Origin: Flavobacteriales bacterium
Lineage (GTDB): Bacteria > Bacteroidota > Bacteroidia > Flavobacteriales_F > PHOS-HE28
NCBI GenBank assembly: GCA_016718655.1
Contig: JADKCV010000009.1
Coordinates: 48,074 to 112,073 of the forward strand
DNA: 64,000 nt
Direction: 5' to 3'
Positions 54,674 through 62,029 of the stretch are shown one piece after another. Position numbers and translations under genes: made by a program. Each line of letters starts with the position of its first letter. The stretch's first letter is position 1. Below the pieces are notes generated by a model. The model ran no database searches and was not told the origin of the DNA. It saw only the letters and a program-made list of their open reading frames with translations.

Positions 54674-55941
54674 TTCCCACGGATGATCTCCACTGGATCC
54701 ACTTGGCTGGCCTTGCGCGCGGGGAACCACCCTGCGATCCAGGTCGTGAGCAGGGCGAAGGTGACCGCTATGATGTAGTACTTGGGGTTGTAGTCCACCG
54801 GGAAGGTGGTGACGGTGGGCAAGGCCGCGGTGATGAACGGGATGCTGTCCACCAGGTTCTGCATCAGAAATCCGAAGAGCAGACCAGAAACGCCACCAAC
54901 CAAGCCGATGACCATACTGAGCAAGAGAAAGATCCTACGCACATCGGCACCGTTGAAACCCGTGGCCTTGAGGATGGCGATGGCATCGAGCTTCTCATAG
55001 ATCATCATGTTCAGGATGTTGTAGATGCCGAAGCCGGCCACGATGAGCAGCACCACGCCCACAGCGTAGCTGATGATGTTGCGCACGTCACTGCCTGTCT
55101 CGAACTGAGCGTTGGCGGTCTGGATGTCCACGGCATCCACGTCGAAGCGGGCGCTGAGCTCCCGCGCCATGGCGGGGGCCTGCAGCAGATCCTTCAGCTT
55201 CACGTTGATGTCCGTGTAATAGCTGCCCGGGCGTGTGAGCAGCTTCTGCACGGTCTTGATGTTGGCGTAGCACTGCACCTTGTCATAGTCCGCGATGCCG
55301 CTCTGGAAGATGCCCGAGACACGCAACATGGTGCGCTCGCCGGTGGCGGTGGTGACCTGCACCATGTCACCGATGCCGCTCTCCATCATATCCGCCAGGC
55401 CCTTGCCCAGCACAATGGTGTTGTTGCCGGTTGCAAGGTCGTGCGGGTCGCCCTGCACCAGGTAGTCCGCGAACCGGTAGTAGCGGATCTCGTCCATCAC
55501 ATCGATGCCGTTGACCTGCCCGTTGAGGTCCACCGTGCCCACATTGAAGAAGACCTGGGCCACCAAGCGGGGGGATACGCTGAGCACGCGGGGGTCGTTC
55601 TCCAGTGCCTGCATCACGGCCTCGGCATTGCGGAGGCGCGGCAGTTCGTCCTTGGGTTTCACGGAGCGGATGAAGTGGTGCGCACTATCGGCACCGACCG
55701 CTGCGTGCTGTGCCCAGGCATGCTGGATGGGCTGCGTGGGCGAGGCCTGCAGCTCGTTGTAGAGCCGGATATGCGGGGTTCGGTTCAGGATCAGTCCATC
55801 GAGCAGGGTGTTCAGTCCGTTCATGAATCCCAGCAGGGTGACGAACATGGTGATGCTGAACATGACCCCAACGGCCGCCACGATGCTCTGCTTCAGCTTG
55901 GCTCGCAGCAGGGTGAGGGCGATGGAGAGCAGGAGCTTCAT
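54670..55941 (-). CDS. FtsX/MacB-type ABC permease
   Basis: A 423-residue inner-membrane permease. First helix about 17-40, then a large periplasmic domain (about 41-280, MacB-PCD-like with ALENDPRVLSVSPRLVAQVF and VVLGKGLADMMESGIGDM), then three C-terminal helices with conserved KLDAIAILKATGFNGADVRR (coupling helix) and the final WIAGWFPARKASQVDPVEIIRGK. This is the standard FtsX/LolE layout. Start ATG 55941 is 14 bp after the adaptor stop. Forms a tripartite export system with the adaptor and ATPase genes. Confidence 0.93.
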   Translation of the reverse strand: MKLLLSIALTLLRAKLKQSIVAAVGVMFSITMFVTLLGFMNGLNTLLDGLILNRTPHIRLYNELQASPTQPIQHAWAQHAAVGADSAHHFIRSVKPKDELPRLRNAEAVMQALENDPRVLSVSPRLVAQVFFNVGTVDLNGQVNGIDVMDEIRYYRFADYLVQGDPHDLATGNNTIVLGKGLADMMESGIGDMVQVTTATGERTMLRVSGIFQSGIADYDKVQCYANIKTVQKLLTRPGSYYTDINVKLKDLLQAPAMARELSARFDVDAVDIQTANAQFETGSDVRNIISYAVGVVLLIVAGFGIYNILNMMIYEKLDAIAILKATGFNGADVRRIFLLLSMVIGLVGGVSGLLFGFLMQNLVDSIPFITAALPTVTTFPVDYNPKYYIIAVTFALLTTWIAGWFPARKASQVDPVEIIRGK

Positions 55942-55955
55942 ACGATATCGCTCCC

Positions 55956-57041
55956 TTACGGTTTGTAAAGGGTGGTGGTGGCGTCGATGCCGGTGAGGAT
56001 TTCCACCTTCTCCAGGTCACGAGCACCGAGGGTGACGGAGGTGCGCTCTTCCGGTCCGGTTAGGACTTGGTCGCCCTCCAGCAGGTAGCCGGCGGGGATG
56101 GTGAGGGCCTGCTCCTTGGTGCGCAGCACGATGCTGGCCTCCGCAGTGAGATTGGGGAAAAGGGTGGGCGGCCGGTCGGTGAAGCGCGCCTCCACCTTGA
56201 AGGTGCGCGAACGTTCGTCCATGAGCGGGATGATGCGGGTGACCTCTGCCGCGAAGGCCTGTCCGGCGTAACTGTCCAGCGTGATGAATGCCTTCAGGCC
56301 GGGCTTCACCTGGCGGATGTCGTACTCGTCCACCTCCAGCTCCAGGTAGAGTTCGGTGGCACTGCCGATGATCGCCAGGGCCTTCTGGGTGGTGGCCAGC
56401 TCACCGGGCTCGATGAGCAGGTCGTAGACGATGCCTTCGATCAGGGAGCGGGGCGTGCGGTCGTCATTGCCCGCAGTGCTGATGGCGGCGTTGTTGCGGG
56501 CCACGTCCAGCTCGGTGCGCAGGCGCTGGCGGTTCTCCACCAGAGCTTCGCTGGCGCGATCGTAGGCGGCCTTGCTGGTGGTGTAGGCCAGCTCCCGTTG
56601 GTCCAGCTCGTTGCGGCTGCCGATCTGCTGGGCCCACAAGGCCTGCTGGCGTGCATGGTTCAGGCTGTCCACATGGTACCTGTCCCGGGCCTGCTGCACG
56701 GCCTGGCGTAGTTGCGACAGCACGGGGCCGGAGTCGCGGGCGTTCTGCTCCAACAAGCGCAGCTGGGCCTCGGCATTGCGGGTGCCCAAGGCACTGTTGC
56801 GGTCGTCGATGCTCAGCAGGGCCTGGCCGGCCTTCACGGTATCACCCTCCTGCACCAGCAGCGCGGTGACCGTGCCGCTCACGGTGGGATAGACGGTGTA
56901 CTGGCCTTGGGCCTTCACCACCCCGCTGGCATAGATGCTTTCGGTGATGGGCCCCACCGTGGGCGTGATGGTCTCGCGCTCTTCACCACAGGCCGCCAAT
57001 AGGGAAACGAGGGATAGTGCACTGCACGAACGAACTAGCAT
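55956..57041 (-). CDS. HlyD-family periplasmic adaptor lipoprotein
   Basis: A 361-residue adaptor. With the start at ATG 57041 the N-terminus is a lipoprotein signal (MLVRSCSALSLVSLLAACG, lipobox Cys18). Next come a lipoyl half (VKAQGQYTVYPTVSGTVTAL), a helical hairpin (about 95-200, LLEQNARDSGPVLSQLRQAV), the second lipoyl half and a beta-barrel region (LELEVDEYDIRQVKPGLKAF) ending with VEILTGIDATTTLYKP. In-frame starts 18 and 135 bp upstream exist but lose the signal position. It is the first gene of the adaptor-permease-ATPase operon. Confidence 0.9.
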   Translation of the reverse strand: MLVRSCSALSLVSLLAACGEERETITPTVGPITESIYASGVVKAQGQYTVYPTVSGTVTALLVQEGDTVKAGQALLSIDDRNSALGTRNAEAQLRLLEQNARDSGPVLSQLRQAVQQARDRYHVDSLNHARQQALWAQQIGSRNELDQRELAYTTSKAAYDRASEALVENRQRLRTELDVARNNAAISTAGNDDRTPRSLIEGIVYDLLIEPGELATTQKALAIIGSATELYLELEVDEYDIRQVKPGLKAFITLDSYAGQAFAAEVTRIIPLMDERSRTFKVEARFTDRPPTLFPNLTAEASIVLRTKEQALTIPAGYLLEGDQVLTGPEERTSVTLGARDLEKVEILTGIDATTTLYKP

Positions 57042-57153
57042 GGGGCGAAGTTCGCGCATCCATGGGGCGCGCCGACCAGCGTTCGTCAGCTTGGGAGGAT
57101 CGGCGGAAAGCCGGATCTTCACCGCCGGAGCGCAGGCCGCTCCACCCCCAGCC

Positions 57154-57564
57154 ATGTCCAGCATCTCCAGCAACAAGGCCCCCGAGCCCGTAGGCCACTA
57201 CCCGCATGCCCGCCGCGTGGGCGAGCTCTTGTTCCTCAGTGGCGTGGGGCCCCGCGAACGGGGCACGAAGAAGATCCCCGGCGTGGAGCTGGATGCCGAT
57301 GGGAGGATCCTGAGCTACGACATCGAGACCCAGGTGCGCAGCGTGTTCCAGAACGTGAAGTGGATCCTGGAGGACAGCGGAAGCAGCTGGGAGAAGATCG
57401 TGGACGTGACAGTGTACCTCACCAACATGAAGGACGATTTCCCGACCTACAACCGGCTATGGAAGGAATACTTCGAGAACGACCCGCCGTGTCGCACCAC
57501 GCTGGAGATCAACTGCCTGCCCACACCGATCGCCATCGAGCTGAAGGTTGTGGCGACGGTGTGA
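57154..57564 (+). CDS. RidA-family protein, 2-aminomuconate deaminase-like
   Basis: A 136-residue RidA-family enzyme. The family pocket and Arg/Glu pattern is present: GELLFLSGVGPRERGTKKI, then QVRSVFQNVKWILEDSG, DVTVYLTNMKDDFPTYNRLW and PCRTTLEINCLPTPIAIELK (Arg and Glu for imine/ester hydrolysis). The inserted block GTKKIPGVELDADGRILSYD matches the 2-aminomuconate deaminase subgroup (AmnD/NbaF), which releases ammonia from 2-aminomuconate after the aldehyde dehydrogenase step. Related pathway genes are at 17.2, 28.2 and 28.8 kb. A general RidA role cannot be excluded. Divergent from the export operon. Confidence 0.85.
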   Translation: MSSISSNKAPEPVGHYPHARRVGELLFLSGVGPRERGTKKIPGVELDADGRILSYDIETQVRSVFQNVKWILEDSGSSWEKIVDVTVYLTNMKDDFPTYNRLWKEYFENDPPCRTTLEINCLPTPIAIELKVVATV

Positions 57565-57584
57565 GGAATATAGCCGCCGATTTC

Positions 57585-57692
57585 GCGGATGACGCAGATG
57601 AAATGCGCTGTACTGCTGCTTCTCGACGCAAGGACCTGTCCCGCCTTAGCGGGATGACACAGATGGAATGCCAGCCTTGCTGCTGATCGACG
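57585..57692. repeat. Two direct copies of a 44-bp repeat (period 64 bp)
   Basis: 57585-57628 (GCGGATGACGCAGATGAAAT...CTTCTCGACG) and 57649-57692 (GCGGGATGACACAGATGGAA...CTGATCGACG) are imperfect direct copies in the 142-bp gap between the RidA and DinB genes. Both open with a GCGGATGACGCAGATG-type sequence, a dispersed Bacteroidota intergenic motif by my recollection. Confidence 0.55.
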
Positions 57693-57706
57693 AAAATTGA
57701 ACGAAC

Positions 57707-58228
57707 ATGGACAAGCCCTGGATCACCGCCGAACTGCAGGAACGGCACCGCGCATTCAACCGGGCCGTGCAGGCCCTACCTGCTGATGTGTTGGTGCGCT
57801 CGATGAACGACAAATGGTCAGCGGCGCAGCACTTGGCGCACATCCTGAGCGGGGTGCGGCCCGTGACCCTTTCTCTGGCCGTGCCGACGTGGTTCCTGCG
57901 CTGGCGTTTCGGCAAGCTGAACCGCGAACCCCGGAACTATGCCGCGCTGGTGAGTCGCTACCAGGAGAAGCTGGCCGCGGGCGGAAGGGCATCGGGCCGC
58001 TTCGTGCCACCGTTGATCACCGCCGAACAAGTGCCTTCGATCGCGGTGCGCATCGATCGCTCCGTGGCAAGGATGTGCACACGCGCACAGCGCTGGTCCG
58101 ATGCGGACCTCGATAGCGTGCTCCTCCCCCACCCCTTGCTGGGAAAGGTGACGGTGCGCGAAATGCTGTACTTCACCATCCATCACGTGCAGCACCATCA
58201 TGCCCTGGTGGAGCGTGACAGCCGCTAA
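57707..58228 (+). CDS. DinB family protein
   Basis: A 173-residue protein of the DinB/YfiT four-helix fold. Metal-ligand His positions are in KWSAAQHLAHILSG (His near 48) and the C-terminal YFTIHHVQHHHALVERD (His cluster), the usual three-His triad. The middle block TWFLRWRFGKLNREPRNYAA is typical of Bacteroidota DinB proteins that fold as damage-inducible or thiol-transferase-like enzymes; the real substrate is unknown. Start ATG 57707 directly follows a repeat region. Confidence 0.85.
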   Translation: MDKPWITAELQERHRAFNRAVQALPADVLVRSMNDKWSAAQHLAHILSGVRPVTLSLAVPTWFLRWRFGKLNREPRNYAALVSRYQEKLAAGGRASGRFVPPLITAEQVPSIAVRIDRSVARMCTRAQRWSDADLDSVLLPHPLLGKVTVREMLYFTIHHVQHHHALVERDSR

Positions 58229-58336
58229 GGCCGGGCTGCGGTTCGCCGTTGACGCGGTGGCACCATCGTACAGGCCATAGGGTCCCTTCCAGAACGCTCT
58301 CGCATGAGTGCATGCCGGGTACTCACCTTAGGTCAA

Positions 58337-59272
58337 CTACATCGGACCGTTGCCCACAGGGCCACCATCGCTGACTTCGGAACGGCGCTCAATGGACCAC
58401 ACCTCATCCAAGCGAGTACCTCCCTTGGCACCGAAGTCCAGCGTGCGGATCGGGTAGGGAATGCTGATGCCCTCCTTGTCGAAGGCCGCCTTGATGGCCA
58501 TGATCGCATTGCTGCGCACGTCGTGGAAATGGCGGTTGCTCACCGAGGTGATCCAGAAGCGCACCTCCAGGTCGATGCTGCTGTCGCCATAGCCTTGGTA
58601 GAACACATCCACCCCTGTGTCCAGCAACACATCCGGCACCGGTTGTAAGGCCGCGACGATGACCTCCTTCACCTGCGCGAGGTCCTCTCCGTAGCTCACT
58701 CCCACGGGCAGGTCCACACGCCGGGTGCCGTTGCGCGAGTAGTTGATGAGCACGCTCTGGAAGATGTCCTTGTTGGGGATGATGACCTGCAGGCCTTGCA
58801 TGTTGCGCAGTTCGGTGGTGCGCAACAGGATGCGTTCCACCACGCCCATTTGGCCACTGGTCTCAACCAGTTCACCGCGGCGCAGGGGGCGCTGCGCGGC
58901 CATCAGCACCCCTGCAATGAAGTTGCTGGCGATGTCCTGGAACGCAAAGCCCAGCGCGAGGCCGATGATGCCTGCACCGGCGAGCAATGTGGTAACGGTC
59001 TTGTCCAGATTGAGGACCGAAAGTGCAGCGAAAGCACCAATGAGCACCGTGGCAACGTAGAGCGCACTGCTCACCAGCTCGTGCAACGTGATGCTGTCCG
59101 TGAAACGCCGCATCAATTTCAAGGCGGCAAAGCGTATGAAGCGCGCGGCGAACCAACCGGCCACCACGATGAGCGTCGCCAACATCAGGTTTGGCAACAT
59201 GGCCACCAATTCCTTCGACCAGCCCAGGATCTTCTCACGGATCAGATCGACTGCCTCGCTCGCTTCCAACAT
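58337..59272 (-). CDS. MscS-type mechanosensitive channel
   Basis: A 311-residue small-conductance mechanosensitive channel. About three transmembrane helices (about 25-45, 65-85, 88-115), the pore helix with LLAGAGIIGLALGFAFQDIASN (short residues lining the pore), and the beta-domain RGELVETSGQMGVVERILLRT with IPNKDIFQSVLINYSRNGTRR. The C-terminal alpha/beta domain follows, GVDVFYQGYGDSSIDLEVRF. It opens under membrane tension to release solutes during osmotic downshock. Divergent from the TelA-like gene by 140 bp. Confidence 0.93.
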   Translation of the reverse strand: MLEASEAVDLIREKILGWSKELVAMLPNLMLATLIVVAGWFAARFIRFAALKLMRRFTDSITLHELVSSALYVATVLIGAFAALSVLNLDKTVTTLLAGAGIIGLALGFAFQDIASNFIAGVLMAAQRPLRRGELVETSGQMGVVERILLRTTELRNMQGLQVIIPNKDIFQSVLINYSRNGTRRVDLPVGVSYGEDLAQVKEVIVAALQPVPDVLLDTGVDVFYQGYGDSSIDLEVRFWITSVSNRHFHDVRSNAIMAIKAAFDKEGISIPYPIRTLDFGAKGGTRLDEVWSIERRSEVSDGGPVGNGPM

Positions 59273-59412
59273 GGGGTTGAAGGTACCCCACCACAGGGCC
59301 TCACGATACAGACTCCCCCTTTACCGCCTACGCGCGGGCTACCATCCTTCCGATCGAAAGCCATCGCATATCTTTCGCACTGGCACTCCACAGCCAATAA
59401 CCACAACACAAC

Positions 59413-60783
59413 ATGGCGGACAGTTTCGATCTTTTGGACGAGCTCGGTGACGAGAAGAAGGTGAACGAGCTCAAGGCGCGTATTCAGCAGAAGAAGGCGA
59501 GCGACGTGATCTCGAAGTTGGACAACATCGAGAGCGAGATCGAGAGCGCTGCCGCCAACAACAAGAGCGCGGAGGACATCGTCTCGGGCATCATCAACGC
59601 CAAGTTCGAGAGCCTGAACGGCGATGTGGAGAGCACCGAGAAGGACCTGCAGGAGCTGATGCTGCACCTGCGCGCCATGCTGGACAGCTGTGGGGGCGAA
59701 TTCGCCAACCTGCAGGAGCTCAACAAGGGCGAGCTGAACCTGGTGGCCAATGCCAAGAGCAAATTGACCAACGCCGAACGCGAGCTCGCCGAGGCCAACG
59801 CGATGAGCAACGCGTGGAACATCCTCTTCGGCATGAAGACCAGCCGGGTGAACCAGCGCACCAAGGAACTGGAAGCCGCCGGGCAAGGGGTGAAGCAGGC
59901 CGAGCAGGACGCCAACCGCATGTATCGCGAACGCCTGAAGAACGCGGATATCGGCGAATCGCTGAACCGCATCATCAGCCAGGTGCAGGGCCTCAACGGC
60001 GTGGTGGAGGACATGATCATCGAGGTGGAGAAGCAGATCGACGCGCTGAAGAACCGCAAGGAACTGGCTTTCGAGACCAAGGAGAAGGCCGCCAAGGTGA
60101 TGGAAAGCCGCAAGGCCGAACTGGAGAACCTGGAGGCCTTGATGAAGATGGAGGAGAAGTCGCTGGAGGAACTGGCGAACAACACGCCGGAGTACACCGC
60201 GCAGCAGAGCAAGATCGCCGACATGCGCGAGCGCCGTGCCGAGGTAAAGGGCCGCTTCAACATCGCGCTGGGCATCTTCCAGAGCAAGGAACGTTTCGTG
60301 GACCAGATCGTGATCCACCTGGAGGCGCAGACCACCACGAAGAACAACCTGAAGCAGCTGATCGGCCAGTTGAAGAGCGATACCGAGGAGCGTGTGACGA
60401 CCTACGAATCAGGCCTGCAGTTGATCCGCTCCGCCACCGCGCAAGAGGCCGCTTCGATCTACGAGGAGGCCGGCGTGAAGACCGACCAGAAGATCACCGA
60501 AATCGCCGCCAAGGTCTTCGTCTCCAGCGAGCGCGACCGCATCGACCGGGTGAAGAAACACCCCGAGCGCATGACCGAACTGCACAAGGTGCTCGTGGCC
60601 ATGGCCGAAGCCACCGCGCAGTACAAAGCCAAGGATGCCGAGATCCTCAAGGCGCACACCAACAAGTTCGGCATCGACGTGAGCGAGACCTTCAGCAGCC
60701 ATCACGAGGGCAAGGGCGGCGCACCCGCCCAGCCGAACGCACCGCGTAAGGAGGGTGATGTGAATGATCTGCTGGGGGGATAG
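59413..60783 (+). CDS. TelA-like coiled-coil protein (toxic anion resistance family)
   Basis: A 456-residue protein of the TelA/KlaA type. The sequence is almost entirely helical and coiled coil, with long heptad stretches (KVNELKARIQQKKASD, ESTEKDLQELMLHLRAML, RTKELEAAGQGVKQAEQ, EDMIIEVEKQIDALKNRKEL) and a C-terminal conserved block EEAGVKTDQKITEIAAKV. The C-terminus is a low-complexity Gly/Pro tail (EGKGGAPAQPNAPRKEG). No membrane segment. In this family the protein is cytosolic and linked to Ter-type membrane-stress responses. It is followed by an unknown gene and an AAA+ ATPase on the same strand, so they may form one operon. Confidence 0.8.
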   Translation: MADSFDLLDELGDEKKVNELKARIQQKKASDVISKLDNIESEIESAAANNKSAEDIVSGIINAKFESLNGDVESTEKDLQELMLHLRAMLDSCGGEFANLQELNKGELNLVANAKSKLTNAERELAEANAMSNAWNILFGMKTSRVNQRTKELEAAGQGVKQAEQDANRMYRERLKNADIGESLNRIISQVQGLNGVVEDMIIEVEKQIDALKNRKELAFETKEKAAKVMESRKAELENLEALMKMEEKSLEELANNTPEYTAQQSKIADMRERRAEVKGRFNIALGIFQSKERFVDQIVIHLEAQTTTKNNLKQLIGQLKSDTEERVTTYESGLQLIRSATAQEAASIYEEAGVKTDQKITEIAAKVFVSSERDRIDRVKKHPERMTELHKVLVAMAEATAQYKAKDAEILKAHTNKFGIDVSETFSSHHEGKGGAPAQPNAPRKEGDVNDLLGG

Positions 60784-60914
60784 GTTGGAGGTTCTCCCGG
60801 TCCCTCCGGGTTCCGCCGGTCCTAATGGGGCTTGCCCATCGACAACGACGCCAGAAGACACACACCTAAACCAAAAACACAAACCTGGAGAAGGATGTAT
60901 CGCCTCCACCGGCC

Positions 60915-62026
60915 ATGAAGACCATCGACATCGAGAGCCACTTCACGGACCTTGATCGCGCCATCTTGGAGAACAACGTGGAGTACGAGCGCTACTTCAG
61001 GTTCGTCACGCACATCTTCGATGCCTTCACCAACACCTTCGCGCCGAAACCGGGCACCGAGGAACACGAGGCCCACATCGTCAAGGACCTTTCGTCGCGC
61101 TTCCTGCTCACCCTGCGGGCACTGGGGCTGAAGTACCTCTTCGAGGAGACCGATCACCTGCGGATCGACCTCACCGCAAGCGGATTCCCGAACCACCTGG
61201 AGATCCGCAAGATGGCCGCCGACCTGCAACAGCTGAAGAGCGGGGCCGTGAAGCCGGCGAACGAGGAGACATTAAAACGGGAACTGCTCGATGAACTGAT
61301 CCGGGAACAGCGAACCCACCTCCATCCTCCAGAAACTCGCACGGTCGCAGTACTACAAGACCATCGAAGAAGGCGGGCTCTTCGGCGAATTCGTACCCGG
61401 CCAACTCCGCGAATTGAAGGTCTACGACAAGGCCGGTCTCAAGAAACGATTCCTGTGCTCCTGGGCATCGTTCGATACGGTGACGAACCGGCCTTTACCT
61501 GTACCTCATGGTCTTCGACAACCACCCCGACCCGGACGGGCCGCGCACCGAGCGGGTGGACCACGACCCGCATTTCGTGGATATGATCAAGCGTTGCACG
61601 CACAACACCGCGCCGCTGAAGGTGGTCGCCTCCGACATCGACGAGGCCTATGCCTGGGTGCACCCGAAAGTGCTGAAGCGCATCGACATCGGACCGATCC
61701 TGAGCATGTACGACCGCACCGAGGACGAGCAGGCGAAGGAGATGGGGCGGCACATCCCGGAAGGCCATTTCGTGATGCACGTCACCACCGAGATCGTCTT
61801 CTCCGTGCGGCAGGAGAAACGCAGCACCGGCTTCCTGTCCAAGAGCGAACTGCGCGAGGTGTTCCATGTGGACGAGACCAACAAGGACTGCATGGAGCGC
61901 ATGGTGAGCGAAGTGCAGAAGTACCTCTTCACCACGCACACCGTGCTCCAGTACCTGAACGACCAGCACAAGGAGATGCTCAAGGACCTGAGCGCACCAC
62001 CATTCATCTGCAAGCCTGTTTTCTGA
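60915..62026 (+). pseudogene. Unknown conserved protein between TelA-like and AAA+ genes, frame broken
   Basis: A composite of about 370 codons with three frame changes. Frame A from ATG 60915: MKTIDIESHFTDLDRAILEN ... LLDELI. Near 61305-61320 frame B takes over: SILQKLARSQYYKTIEEGGL ... AGLKKRF. Near 61452 frame A returns: PVLLGIVRYGDEPAFT. Near 61500 frame C begins: LYLMVFDNHPDPDGPRTERV and runs to the TGA at 62026 (PPFICKPVF). Two of the shifts restore if a CC pair is read as CCC, a usual long-read homopolymer error. The protein has no membrane helix and no motif that I recognise. Its stop is 3 bp before the ATPase start, so it belongs to the same operon. Confidence 0.75.
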
Positions 62027-62029
62027 CAC

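Noticed and set aside
54703..55968. 421-codon plus-strand frame opposite the ABC permease
   Set aside because: Extreme His/Gln/Val content and complete overlap with an FtsX-type permease mark it as a shadow.
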